DNA from: Streptomyces sp. MST-110588
GTDB lineage: Bacteria > Actinomycetota > Actinomycetes > Streptomycetales > Streptomycetaceae
Length of the DNA: 64,000 nt
Direction of reading: 5' to 3'
Assembly: GCF_022695595.1 (NCBI RefSeq)
Contig: NZ_CP074380.1
Span: 1,736,001-1,800,000 of the forward strand
The notes under the pieces were generated by a model. The model did no database searches. It saw nothing but the letters and a program-made list of their open reading frames with translations, and was not told the origin of the DNA. The translations under genes were made by a program, and so were the position numbers. The first letter of the stretch is position 1; every line of letters starts with the position of its first letter. Below, piece after piece: positions 6,917 to 16,907 of the stretch.

Positions 6917-9297
6917 TCACCGCGGCAGGGAGAGCCGCGGTCGCGGCGCGTCCGTACGGCCCGTGGGAGGGGTCCGGCTGCCCGCCCGGTACGGGAGCGG
7001 CCACGGCGCGCCGGGCCCGGCATAGTCCTGCTCGGCGGCGGCATGCAGCGTCCAGTGCGGGTCGTACAGATGCGGGCGGGCCAGCGCGCACAGGTCCGCG
7101 CGCCCGGCCAGGACCAGTGAGTTGACGTCGTCCCAGGAGGAGATGGCGCCGACCGCGATGACGGGAACGCCCACGGTGTTGCGGATCCGGTCGGCGAACG
7201 GCGTCTGGTAGGAGCGGCCGAAGTCGGGGCGCTCGTCCGGCACGACCTGCCCGGTCGAGACGTCCAGGGCGTCCGCGCCGTGCGCCGCGAAGGCGCGCGC
7301 GATCTCCACCGCGTCCTGGCAGGTCGTGCCACCCTCGGCCCAGTCCGTGGCGGAGATGCGGACCGTCATGGGCCGCTCGGCCGGCCACACCTCCCGTACC
7401 GCGTCGAAGACCTCCAGGGGGTAGCGCAGCCGGGCGGCGAGGTCACCGCCGTAGGCGTCGCGGCGGTGGTTGGTGAGCGGGGAGAGGAAACCGGAGAGCA
7501 GATAGCCGTGTGCGCAGTGCAGTTCCAGCAGGTCGAACCCGGCCCGCGCGGCGGCCTGCGCCGACCGTACGAACTGCTCGCGCACGGTGCGCAGTTCGGC
7601 GGCGGTCAGGGCGTGCGGGACCTGGTTGACACCGGGGCGGTACGGGATCGGGGAGGCGGCCACCACCGGCCAGTTGTGCTCCGGCAGCGGCTGGTCGATG
7701 CCCTCCCACATCAGGCGGGTGGAGCCCTTGCGGCCGGAGTGGCCGAGCTGGACGCCGATCGCGGTCCCGGGCGCCTGGGTGTGTACGAAGTCGGTGACAC
7801 GGCGCCAGGCCGCTTCGTGTCCGGGCGCGTACAGTCCCGTACAGCCGGGGTGATACGGCCCTGCGGGCTGACGCAGACCATCTCCGTCATCACCAGTCCG
7901 GCGCCGCCCAGGGCCCGCGCGCCGAGGTGGACGAGGTGGAAGTCACCGGGGGTGCCATCGCCGTCCGGGGCGCTGTACATGTCCATCGGGGAGACCACCA
8001 CGCGGTTGCGCAGGGTCAGTCCGCGCAGTTCGAAGGGCGTGAACATGGGCGGCGTGCCGGGCGGTACGCCGGCCTCCTCCTCGACGCGGGCCACGAATCC
8101 CCGGTCGCGCAGCCGCAGGTTGTCGTGGGTGACGCGGCGGCTGCGGGTCAGGAGGTTGAAGGCGAACCGGCGGGGCGGCTGGTCCAGGTACATCGCCAGG
8201 TTCTCGAACCACTCCAGGCTGGCGCGGGCGGCACGCTGGGTGGAGGCCACGACGGGCCGGCGCTCGGCCTCGTACGCGGCCAGCGCGTCGGGGAGGGCCG
8301 CGTGCTCCTCCAGGCACGCGGCGAGGGCGAGGGCGTCCTCGACGGCGAGCTTGGTGCCGGAGCCGATGGAGAAATGGGCGGTGTGGGCGGCGTCGCCGAG
8401 CAGGACCGTACGGCCGTGCCACCAGCGCTCGTTGACGACCGTACGGAAGGCGGTCCAGGCGGAGTTGTTGGTGCGCAGCGGCTGTCCGTACAGGGCGTCG
8501 GAGAAGACCTTGGCACACCACTGGGCCGACTCGCGTTCCGTACTGCGGTCCAGGCCGGCCCGCCGCCAGACCTCCTCGCGCATCTCGACGATGACGGTGC
8601 TGGCGTCGGCGCCCGTAGCGTCTCCCGGGGCGGGGCCGAGGTCCGGGCCTCGGGGGTCCGTACGGCGGGAGTCCGTACGGCGGGAGTCCGTACGACGGGC
8701 GTACGGGTAGCCGTGGAGCTGGGCGACGCCGTACTCGGTCTCGGCGATCTCGAAGCGGAAGGCGTCGAAGGCGAAGTCGGCGCTGAGCCAGATGTAGCGG
8801 CAGCGGTGGGTGGTCAGGCTCGGACGGAAGACGTCGGCGTGGGCGGCGCGGGTGGCGCTGTGCACCCCGTCGGCGGCGACCACCAGGTCGTGGGAGGCGG
8901 CGAGTTCGGCCGCGGGCGGCGCCGGGGTCCGGAACAGCAGACGGATGCCCAGGTCCCGGCAGCGCTCGTGCAGGACGGCCAGCAGCCGGCGGCGGCCCAG
9001 GGCCGCGAAGCCGTGTCCGCCCGAGGTGAGGGTCACTCCGCGGTGCACGATGTCGATGTCGTCCCAGCGGACGAACTCCCGGCGCAGCGCGCGGTGGACG
9101 ACGGGGTCGGCGTGTTCGATGCCGCCGAGGGTCTCGTCGGAGAGCACGACGCCGAAGCCGAAGGTGTCGTCGGGGGCGTTGCGTTCCCAGACGGTGATGT
9201 CCCGGCGCGGGTCGAGGCGTTTGAGGAGGGCGGCGGCGTACAGGCCGCCCGGTCCGCCCCCGATGACGGCGACCCGCAGGGCGGCACCGGTCCTCAT
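6917..9297 (-). CDS. Bifunctional salicylyl-CoA 5-hydroxylase / anthraniloyl-CoA monooxygenase-like enzyme, frameshifted
   Basis: About 793 residues once the frame is repaired. The N-terminal half is a flavin monooxygenase, with the Rossmann motif [10 protein letters not shown] near residue 15 and [14 protein letters not shown]. The C-terminal half is an Old Yellow Enzyme-type domain, with [34 protein letters not shown] and an end in ARPHLYDP. This fusion acts on CoA-activated hydroxy- or aminobenzoates. The frame changes at 7845-7850, equivalent to one missing base between GRITP and [11 protein letters not shown]. The start is the ATG at 9297, overlapping the hydratase stop as ATGA. An in-frame RRTDS repeat sits in the monooxygenase part (see 8655-8700). 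Confidence 0.85.
8655..8700. repeat. In-frame 15-bp repeat inside the monooxygenase gene
   Basis: GGGAGTCCGTACGGC-type units occur three times in tandem, encoding [10 protein letters not shown] and RRTDP. The repeat lies in a loop between conserved segments, so it looks like a recent lineage-specific expansion rather than part of the fold. Confidence 0.75.
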
Positions 9298-10121
9298 TTC
9301 CCCTGCCATTTGGGGGGCCGCTTCTCGGTGAAGGCGGCGTGGAACTCGGCGTAGTCGGCGCTGTTCATCAGCAGGGCCTGGGTGGCGGCGTCCAGTTCGA
9401 CGGCCGCGGCCAGCGGCATGTCCAGTTCGGCGGTGAGCAGCGCCTTGGTCTGGGCGTACGCGAGGGCCGGCCCCTCGGCCAGCCGGCGGGCCAGGGCGTG
9501 CGCCGCCTGGTGGGCCCGCCCCTCCTCCGTCAGCTCGCTGATCAGCCCGATGCGCTCGGCCTCCTGCGCGCGGACCACGTCACCCAGCATGAGCAGGCGG
9601 GTGGCGTGCCCCAGACCCACCACCCGCGGCAGCAGGTACGCCGCCCCCATGTCGCCGCCGGACAGTCCGACCTTGGTGAAGAGGAAGGCGAAGCGGGTGG
9701 AGGGGTCGGCGACGCGGAAGTCGGCGGCCAGCGCGAGCACCGCGCCGGCTCCGGCGGCGACCCCGTGGAGGGCGGCGACCACCGGGAAGGGGCACTCACG
9801 CACGGCCCGGACGACCTGTCCGGTCATCCGGTTGAAGTCCAGCAGTTGCGCGGTGTCCATGCCCAGGGTGGCGCCGATGATCTCCTCGACGTCACCGCCG
9901 GAGCAGAAGCCGCGCCCCTCGCCGCCCAGGACGAGGGCGCGTACGGACCGCTCCCTGGACAGCTCCGCGAGCAGGTCGCGCAGGTCGGCGTAAGCCTCGA
10001 AGGTCAGGGCGTTGAGCTTGTGCGGACGGGCGAGGGTGACGGTGACGACGCCGTCTTCCCTGGTCACGTCGATGTGCTGCCATGTGGTGGTGGTGTCGGC
10101 GGATCCCGTGAACGGGCTCAT
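9294..10121 (-). CDS. Enoyl-CoA hydratase/isomerase family protein
   Basis: A 275-residue crotonase-fold protein. It has the oxyanion-hole segment [14 protein letters not shown], the second helix [20 protein letters not shown] with Ala-Gly-Ala-Gly, and the trimer segment [20 protein letters not shown]. Crotonase enzymes hydrate, isomerise or cleave acyl-CoA thioesters. The gene is the first of a two-gene operon, and its TGA overlaps the ATG of the salicylyl-CoA hydroxylase-like gene by 4 bp. The pair therefore probably belongs to a catabolic route for CoA-bound aromatic acids. The exact substrate is not determinable. Confidence 0.87.
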   Translation of the reverse strand: MSPFTGSADTTTTWQHIDVTREDGVVTVTLARPHKLNALTFEAYADLRDLLAELSRERSVRALVLGGEGRGFCSGGDVEEIIGATLGMDTAQLLDFNRMTGQVVRAVRECPFPVVAALHGVAAGAGAVLALAADFRVADPSTRFAFLFTKVGLSGGDMGAAYLLPRVVGLGHATRLLMLGDVVRAQEAERIGLISELTEEGRAHQAAHALARRLAEGPALAYAQTKALLTAELDMPLAAAVELDAATQALLMNSADYAEFHAAFTEKRPPKWQGK

Positions 10122-10461
10122 GGGCTGATTGCCCCCTTCAGCCGGACGGTCGGCGGGTGCCTGGACGGTCGCTGTCGCTGCCCTTCGAAGTTATCACCGG
10201 TCTGTGACTGTCGTCACGAGTACGCGATAGAGCCGGATGCGTACGCCGTGGAGCCGGCCCGGCAGGGACGCGCGTGGGGCGACAGGTGGGGCACAGGCAG
10301 CACGCAGGTGGGACACACGGGACATACGGAGACGCGCGCGGACACACGTGGACGCGCGCGGGAGCCGAGGGGACCCCGCCTTCCACCGCGCCCCGGCCGC
10401 CTTCGTACGGTGGGGGGACCCCCATAACCCCACCCGGAACCCTCGCGAACGGATCAGCGCT

Positions 10462-10971
10462 GTGCCGAAACCTTCCGCCATGGCCTCCTGGAGGATCGCC
10501 CTGCCGCACACCACGGCCGCCGTCCCGATCGCCCGCGCCCTGATCCGCAAGGCGCTGGCGCACGGCGGCGGAGGCGAGAGCGGGAGCGAGGGCGAGGGCG
10601 GGGGTGCGTACGGCGCCCGGGGAGGCGGCACGCCGGGCGGCGCCATCCGTACGGGGACGGACAGCCACACCGCCGAGCTGCTGACCGCGGAGCTGGTCGC
10701 CAACGCCGTGGAACACACCGCCGGCCGTACGCCCATCGAACTCGTCGTGGAACTGCGGCCGACCGGCTGCCAGGTGGAGGTGCACGACGCCGACCCGTCC
10801 CCCGTGGAGGGGCTGGACCCCCGGGCTCCCCTGCCCCGCCCCGATCCCTACGCCGAGAACGGCCGCGGCCTGCTGCTGATACGTACCCTCAGCTCGGCCT
10901 CCGGCTGCCGCGTCACCGACCGGGGCAAGGCCACCTGGTTCACCCTCGCCCCGGGCCGGGCGCGGAGCTGA
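10462..10971 (+). CDS. HATPase_c ATP-binding protein (RsbW-like anti-sigma type)
   Basis: A 169-residue GHKL ATPase of the kind abundant in Streptomyces, related to serine-kinase anti-sigma factors. The N-box is LTAELVANAVEHT, the G1 region VEVHDADPSPV and the G2 region NGRGLLLIRTLSSASG. Between the first helix and the N-box is an unusual Gly/Ser/Glu-rich insert (about residues 40-62). The start is the GTG at 10462, just before the conserved SWRIALPHTTAAVPIARALI segment; an ATG six codons downstream is an alternative. The gene overlaps the convergent permease by about 32 bp. No anti-anti-sigma or sigma partner is nearby. Confidence 0.8.
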   Translation: MPKPSAMASWRIALPHTTAAVPIARALIRKALAHGGGGESGSEGEGGGAYGARGGGTPGGAIRTGTDSHTAELLTAELVANAVEHTAGRTPIELVVELRPTGCQVEVHDADPSPVEGLDPRAPLPRPDPYAENGRGLLLIRTLSSASGCRVTDRGKATWFTLAPGRARS

Positions 10972-12475
10972 CCGCGGCCACCGGCGGCCCGGCGGGTGCC
11001 CCTTCCGGGGACTCGTCCCCGGACGCGACCGGGGACCCGTCCAGGGGCTCGGCCCGGGACCCGTCCGCGCCTGCGGTCGTCGCCAGCCGGGAGCGCCGGC
11101 GCCCGTACGCCGAGTAGACCAGCGACCCCGCCACCAGGAAAGCGGCGAACTGGAGCCAGGTCGCCGGACCCGTCCCGTAGATCAGGTAGAGGCAGAAGGC
11201 GATGCCGAGCACGGGGCTGACGGGGAAGAGCGGGACACGGAAGCGGCGCGGGAGGTCGGGCCGGGTCCGGCGCAGCACCATCACGCACACGTTGACGACG
11301 GCCATGACGGCCAGCGTCCCGATGGTCGTCAGGTTCATCACGACGTCCAGAGGGACGACCGCGGCCGGCACCGCGAAGACGACCGCGACGATCCAGGTGT
11401 TGGCGACGGGCGTGGAGGTCCGCGGGGAGATCCGTTCGAAGACCCGGGGCACCAGTCCGTCCCGGGACATCGACATCAGGATGCGGGTCTGCCCGTACAT
11501 GACGGCCAGGACGACGGAGGCGATGGCCACGACCGCGCCGAAGGCGATGATCCCGCCGCCGACGGCCGAGCCGGTGACCCGGTCGACGACCAGGGAGAGG
11601 GCCGCGGGCTTGTCGCCGACCTGGCCGGCGCCGAGCGCGCCGATGGCGGTCAGGGCCACCAGGCAGTACAGGACCGTGACGACGCCGATGCAGATCATGA
11701 TGGCGAGCGGGATGTTGCGCCGGGGGTTCTTGACCTCTTCGCCCGCCGTGGTGATCGCGTCGAAGCCGATGTAGGAGAAGAACGCCAGCGAGGCGCCGGA
11801 GGTGACCCCGGCGACGCCCTCGGGGGCGAAGGGGGTGAGGTTGCCGTCCCGGAAGGCGGTGAAGGCGATGCATCCGAACAGGATCAGCACGGCGATCTTC
11901 AGTACGGCCATCGCGGCGGTCGCCCGCGCGCTCTCACGGATGCCGCGGACCAGCAGCAGCGCGGCCAGCAGCATCACGACCACGGCCGGGACGTTGATGA
12001 CGCCGCCGTCCCCGGGCGGGCTGGAGAGGGCCGCCGGGAGCTGCCATCCGATGAGGCTGTCCAGCAGTTCGTTGAGGTACTGGCCCCAGCCCACGGCGAC
12101 GGCCGAGACCGATATGCCGTATTCGAGCAGCAGGCACCAGCCCACGAGGAAGGCCGTGCGCTCGCCGAGGGTGGCGTACGCGTAGGAGTACGAGCTGCCG
12201 GACACCGGGATGGCACCGCCCAGCTCCGCGAAGGAGAAGGCGGTGAAGACGCAGGTGACGGCCGCCAGCACGAAGGAGAGCAGGACGGCGGGGCCGGCCT
12301 GGGCGACGGTGCCGGACAGGCCGACGAAGATGCCGGTGCCGACGATCGCACCGATGCCGAAGCACACGAGCTGGAAGAGGCCCATGGTGCGCTTGAGGCC
12401 GTGGCCTTCGAGGTCGCCGCCGGACTCGGCGAGGAGGAGATCGGGGGACTTGATGCGCGGGCCGCTGGGGCGCAT
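10940..12475 (-). CDS. APC-superfamily cationic amino acid permease
   Basis: A 511-residue membrane protein with about twelve helices. The APC signature helix 1 reads GIGAIVGTGIFVGLSG, followed by FAELGGAIPVSGSSYSYAY, and helix 6 carries FFSYIGFDAITTAGEEVKNP as in CAT-type transporters. The C-terminal 50 residues form a hydrophilic Ser/Pro/Gly tail. Downstream in transcription is a convergent anti-sigma-like gene, and upstream on the same strand are ornithine carbamoyltransferase and arginine deiminase genes. An arginine or arginine/ornithine transport role in the deiminase pathway is therefore likely but inferred. Confidence 0.85.
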   Translation of the reverse strand: MRPSGPRIKSPDLLLAESGGDLEGHGLKRTMGLFQLVCFGIGAIVGTGIFVGLSGTVAQAGPAVLLSFVLAAVTCVFTAFSFAELGGAIPVSGSSYSYAYATLGERTAFLVGWCLLLEYGISVSAVAVGWGQYLNELLDSLIGWQLPAALSSPPGDGGVINVPAVVVMLLAALLLVRGIRESARATAAMAVLKIAVLILFGCIAFTAFRDGNLTPFAPEGVAGVTSGASLAFFSYIGFDAITTAGEEVKNPRRNIPLAIMICIGVVTVLYCLVALTAIGALGAGQVGDKPAALSLVVDRVTGSAVGGGIIAFGAVVAIASVVLAVMYGQTRILMSMSRDGLVPRVFERISPRTSTPVANTWIVAVVFAVPAAVVPLDVVMNLTTIGTLAVMAVVNVCVMVLRRTRPDLPRRFRVPLFPVSPVLGIAFCLYLIYGTGPATWLQFAAFLVAGSLVYSAYGRRRSRLATTAGADGSRAEPLDGSPVASGDESPEGAPAGPPVAAVSSAPGPGRG

Positions 12476-12591
12476 GGGGTGGTTCTCTTCTCTGGTGGTG
12501 CGGGTGTGCGCGGCGGGGTGGTCCGCGCACCGAGCGGGGGGCGGGGTGGCTGCCCGGGGCCCGTACGTCGGTCGATGGTAACCGCCGGGAC

Positions 12592-12605
12592 TGCATGATC
12601 GCTCA
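12592..12605. promoter_or_regulatory. Weak ARG-box-like site upstream of the permease
   Basis: TGCAT-GATC-GCTCA has the spacing of an ARG box (TGAAT, four bases, ATTCA) with three mismatches. It lies about 120 bp upstream of the permease ATG. It is only suggestive and is supported mainly by the better site before the neighbouring ornithine carbamoyltransferase gene. Confidence 0.3.
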
Positions 12606-12684
12606 TTGGGGCGTATGAGTATGCAGCCGGTTGCGGTCGGGGGCCGGGGGCCCTGGCTGGGGAGTCCTGCTGAAGGGGACGCGG

Positions 12685-13704
12685 TCAGGAAGCCGCGCGC
12701 AGACCGGCCATCGTGGCGACCATGACCGCCTTGATCGTGTGCAGCCGGTTCTCCGCCTCGTCGAAGACCACGGAGTGCGCGGACTCGAAGACCTCGTCGG
12801 TCACTTCCAGTGACGTCAGGCCGTGCCGCTCGTACACCTCACGGGCAACCTCGGTACCGAGGTCATGGAAGGCGGGCAGGCAGTGCAGGAACTTCACGTC
12901 CGCGTTGCCGGTGGCACGCAGGACGTCCATCGTGACCGCGTAGTCGCGGAGCAGTGCGATCCGCTCGTCCCACACCTCCTTCGGCTCGCCCAGCGAGACC
13001 CACACGTCGGTGATGACGAAGTCCGCGCCGCGCACGCCCTCGGCCACATCGGGGGTGAACGTCAGCCGCGCCCCGCTTTCCCCGGCGAGCCGGCGGGCCG
13101 CGGCGACGACGGCCTCGTCCGGCCACAGCTCCTGCGGCGCCACGATGCGTACGTCCATGCCGAGGAGCGCGCCCGTGACGAGGTAGGAGTTGCCCATGTT
13201 GTGCCGGGCATCACCCAGATAGGCGAAAGTGATCTCTTCGAGCGGCCGGCCCGGGAGGTGCTCGGTCATGGTCAGGACGTCGGCGAGCATCTGGGTCGGG
13301 TGCCACTGGTCGGTCAGCCCGTTGAAGACGGGCACTCCCGCGTACCGGGCCAGCTCCTCGACGTCCTGGTGGGCGCTGCCACGGAACTCGATGGCGTCGA
13401 ACATCCGGCCGAGGACCCGGGCGGTGTCCTTCACCGACTCCTTGTGCCCGATCTGCGACCCCGACGGGTCGAGGTAGGTGGTCGAGGCGCCCTGGTCGGC
13501 GGCGGCGACCTCGAAGGCACAGCGGGTGCGGGTCGAGGTCTTCTCGAAGATCAGGGCTATGTTGCGCCCCTTGAGGTACGGGGTCTCGGTGCCCGCACGC
13601 TTGGCGGCCTTCAGTTCGGCCGCCAGCTCGACCAGTCGGCGGAATTCCCCGGCGCTGAAGTCCAGCTCCTTGAGGAAGTGGCGGCCGGTGAGGTCTATCG
13701 CCAT
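12685..13704 (-). CDS. argF: Ornithine carbamoyltransferase
   Basis: A 339-residue enzyme that interconverts ornithine plus carbamoyl phosphate with citrulline plus phosphate. Visible motifs are the carbamoyl-phosphate loop [27 protein letters not shown], and the ornithine-binding [10 protein letters not shown]. The length is normal. The start is the ATG at 13704 after AGGAGC; an upstream ATG would add 35 poorly conserved residues. The gene lies directly downstream of the arginine deiminase gene, so it may be the catabolic form (arcB role) rather than the biosynthetic one. The two cannot be separated by sequence inspection alone. Confidence 0.93.
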   Translation of the reverse strand: MAIDLTGRHFLKELDFSAGEFRRLVELAAELKAAKRAGTETPYLKGRNIALIFEKTSTRTRCAFEVAAADQGASTTYLDPSGSQIGHKESVKDTARVLGRMFDAIEFRGSAHQDVEELARYAGVPVFNGLTDQWHPTQMLADVLTMTEHLPGRPLEEITFAYLGDARHNMGNSYLVTGALLGMDVRIVAPQELWPDEAVVAAARRLAGESGARLTFTPDVAEGVRGADFVITDVWVSLGEPKEVWDERIALLRDYAVTMDVLRATGNADVKFLHCLPAFHDLGTEVAREVYERHGLTSLEVTDEVFESAHSVVFDEAENRLHTIKAVMVATMAGLRAAS

Positions 13705-13774
13705 GGGTGGGCTCCTAGGTGGTCGGGGGAGTGGGGTCGGGGCGGAGTGGGTCGGGGCCAAGAACGACTGGAAG

Positions 13775-13803
13775 TCTATACGATATCCTGCATCACTATT
13801 CAC
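13775..13803 (-). promoter_or_regulatory. Putative promoter with overlapping ARG box for the carbamoyltransferase gene
   Basis: TGCAT-CACT-ATTCA (13789-13802) matches the ArgR operator TGAAT-N4-ATTCA with one mismatch. On the minus strand a GTGAAT -35-like box (13798-13803) and a TATAGA -10-like box (13775-13780) are separated by 17 bp. The operator covers the -35 box and the adjoining part of the spacer, so ArgR binding would block transcription. The site is about 70-100 bp upstream of the ATG. Confidence 0.6.
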
Positions 13804-13887
13804 GGTCATGCGGGGCCGGGCCCACAGGTTTACCGGTCCGCGGGCCCGTCCGCCACGGGGCCTGCCCCTGCCGTCCCTCCCACCCGG

Positions 13888-15110
13888 CTACACGGGATCG
13901 CGCTCCACCGGACAGCTCATGCAGCGCGGGCCCCCGCGGCCCCGCCCCAGCTCGCTCCCGGGGATCGTGATGACCTCGATCCCGCGTTTGCGCAGATAGG
14001 TGTTGGTGGTCACATTGCGCTCGTACGCCACCACCACCCCCGGCTCGACGGCCAGCACGTTGCACCCGTCGTCCCACTGCTCCCGCTCGGCCGCGTGCAC
14101 GTCCTGGGTGGCCGTCAGGACCCGGATGCCGTCCAGGCCCAGCGCCGCGGCGATGGCCCGGTGCATGTGCTCCGGCGGGTGGTCGGTGACCTTCAGTTCC
14201 TGCTCGCCCGCACCCGGCTCGATGGTGTACGAGCGGAGCATGCCCAGCCCCGCGTACTGCGTGAAGGTGTCCCCGTCGATCATCGTCATCACGGTGTCCA
14301 GGTGCATGAAAGCGCGGCGTTTGGGCATGTCCAGCGCCACGATCGTGTGGGCCGACCCCGCCGCGAACAGCCCGCGGGCCATCATCTCCACGGCCTGCGG
14401 GTGGTCCGTTCGCTCATCCCTATGAGCACCGCCCCCTTGCCGAGCACCAGGACGTCGCCGCCCTCGATCGTCGAGGGGTAGTCCGCCTGGCCCTGTGACC
14501 AGACGTTGAAACCGCCGTCCCGGAAGAGCGGGTGATAGCGGTAGATCGCCTCGTAGTGGACCGTCTCGCGCTGCCGGGCGGGCCAGCGCATCGCGTTGAT
14601 CGCCACGCCGTCGTAGACCCAGGCGGAGGTGTCACGGGTGAACAGGTGGTTGGGCAGCGGCCCCAGCAGGAAGTCGTCCAGCTCCATCACATGGAAGCGC
14701 ACCGATGTCGGCTCGGGGTTGCGCTCCAGGTACTCCCGTTTGGTCATGCCGCCGATCAGGGCCTCCACCAGTTCCGCGACCGGCAGCTCCTCGAAGGCGG
14801 CCCGCAGGTGGCCGGTGGCCAGCGGGCCGTACTCCTTCTCGTCGAAGACCCGGTCCAGGACGAGCTCGCGTGCCTCGGGGACTTCCAGCGCCCCGGCCAG
14901 CAGGTCCCCGAAGAGGTGCACCTCCACCCCGCGGTCTCTGAGGACGTCCGCGAAGCCGTCGTGCTCGGCGCGGGCGCGGCGCACCCACAGCAGGTCATCG
15001 AAGAGCAGCGCGTCCTTGTTGGTGGGCGTGAGCCGCTTGAGCTCCAGATCGGGCCGGTGCAGGATGACGCGGCGCAGCCGCCCGGCCTCGGAGTCGACGT
15101 GATATCCCAT
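13888..15110 (-). CDS. arcA: Arginine deiminase, frameshifted
   Basis: About 407 residues after frame repair, the usual length for the enzyme that hydrolyses arginine to citrulline and ammonia. Visible are the N-terminal [34 protein letters not shown], the substrate loop [12 protein letters not shown], catalytic His and Asp in [13 protein letters not shown], and catalytic Cys in GGPRCMSCP at the end. The frame breaks at the G3 run 14399-14401; one extra G restores [16 protein letters not shown]. Start ATG at 15110 behind a G-rich stretch. It is probably active if the break is a sequencing error. No carbamate kinase gene is in the window. Confidence 0.87.
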
Positions 15111-15215
15111 CCCCCCATCCTGGCCGGGCCGGGGCGTGATCACTCGGTGTGCGGCGCATTGAAGCGAGAGCGGGCGGCGGGGCGTGTGTGCCAAGCACCG
15201 CACCCGCTTCACGCC

Positions 15216-16836
15216 TCACACCGTGCCGGGCCCGGGCGGCGCTGCGAGCCGGCGCGGCGTCGCGGGCTCGGGGGACGGCTCGGACTCGGGCGCCGCCTGG
15301 GGTTCGCGCGGCGTCGTGGGCTTGCTCAGGGTGGCCGCCGCCAGGACCGCCGCCGCTGCCAGGACCGCGACGAGCACCCAGGCGGCGTGCAGGGATCCCG
15401 CGGTGACCCGGGAGCCCGTGACCGCGACCAGGGCCGCCACGCCCAGCGCCGTACCGCCCTGCCGGGAGACCATCAGGACGCCGGAGCCCAGCGAGAGCCG
15501 GTCGGCCGGGAGACGGCCGGTCGCGGCGAACATCACCGGCTGGTACAGGGCGGTGCCCAGTCCGGCGAGGACCAGGCCGGGGAGGTGCCCGACGGCGTAG
15601 TGCGCGCCGTCGCCGCCCGCCACCAGCCACCACAGGGGCGCGGCGACGAAGCACAGCGCGCCGAACAGGGCGGTCGCCCGCTCGCCCACGGCCCGTACGA
15701 TCCGGCCCGAGAAACCCGAGACCACCAGGACCGTCAGCGGCCACGGCACGATGGCCAGGCCCGCCTGCTGCGTCGAGTAGTGCCGGACGTCGGTGAACCA
15801 CAAGGTGGTGCCCAGGGTCATGGCCGAATAGGCGACGAAGTAGGCGAGCAGCCCGAGGGTGGCGGCGGTGAATCCGGGCGTACGGAACAGCGCCGGGTGG
15901 ATCACGGGTTCGGGAGCGTCGCGGCGTACGCCGCCGGTCTTACGTACGTACGCGGCCGTGTGCATGCGCGCGGCCCGGCGTACGTGTACCGCGCACAGCA
16001 CACCCGCCAGGACGCCGGCCGCGAGCACCGCGAGGGTGCCGGGGGCGGCGAACCCCCACTCGGGCGCCTGGACGCAGGCGGTCACCAGGCCGCCGGTGCA
16101 CAGCAGGACCAGCACGGTCCCCAGGAGGTCCGGGCGGCGCCGCTCGCCCCGTACGGAGACGGGCAGGAAACGTACGCCCGCGACGACCGCGACCAGGACG
16201 ACCGGCGCGTTGATCAGGAAGATCCAGCGCCAGTCGGCGGCGGCCAGCAGCCCGCCGATCACCGGGCCCGAACTGGCCGCCAGCGCGCTGACCGCCGTCC
16301 AGACGCCGACGGCGGTGGCGCGTTCACGCGGCGGGAAGGCGGGCAGCGCCAGGGACAGGGAGGTGGGGATCAGTACGGCGGCGGCGATGCCCTGGACGAC
16401 GCGGGCGGCGATCAGGACGGTGAGGGTCGGCGCCGCGCCACAGCCCACGGAGGCCAGGCCGAAGAGCACCATGCCGGTCAGGAAGCTGCGGCGGCGGCCC
16501 GTTTCGTCGGCGATCCGGCCGGCCGGGACCAGGAGGGCGGCGAGTACGACGGTGTAGCCGTTGAGGACCCAGGAGAGCTGCGCGGCGGACGCCGAACCGA
16601 AGTCCCGGCCGATCGCGGGGAAGGCGATGGTGACGGCGATCAGGTCCAGTACGGCGAGGAACTGGGCCGCCGAGGCGATGCCGAGGATGAGCCAGCGGCG
16701 GGGGTCGGGGGTGGGAGTGGGGTGGGTCGGGGGTGGGAGTGGGATCGGGGGTGGACGCAGAGGCCGAGGCGGCAGGGGACGGAGAAGCTGGGGCTGAGGA
16801 GGTTGGTGGGGCTGAAGGGACTGGAGAAGTCGTCAT
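15216..16836 (-). CDS. MFS drug-type transporter, frameshifted by a 22-bp duplication
   Basis: A 14-helix DHA2-like major facilitator. It has RRWLILGIASAAQFLAVLDL at the first helix, NGYTVVLAALLVPAGRIAD, motif C in SGPVIGGLLAAADWRWIF, and a hydrophilic Pro/Glu tail. The body reads from about 16700 downward with no usable start in its own frame. The natural start is the ATG at 16836, reading MTTSPVPSAP in another frame. The frames are out of register because of a perfect tandem 22-bp repeat at 16702-16746; removing one copy joins TPTPDP to RRWLILGI exactly. The regulator at 16908 is divergent with a 71-bp gap and probably controls it. Confidence 0.8.
16702..16746. repeat. 22-bp tandem duplication in the 5' coding region of the MFS gene
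   Basis: GGGTCGGGGGTGGGAGTGGG occurs at 16702 and again at 16724, a period of 22 bp. Because 22 is not a multiple of three, the second copy throws the downstream reading frame out of register. Slipped-strand gain or loss of one copy would switch the gene off or on. Confidence 0.8.
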
Positions 16837-16907
16837 GCCGATCAGCATCGTGTCCGGAAAGATCCACGACGAGTGGCAGTAGTGACAGCACCCGCTACAT
16901 TACTGCC

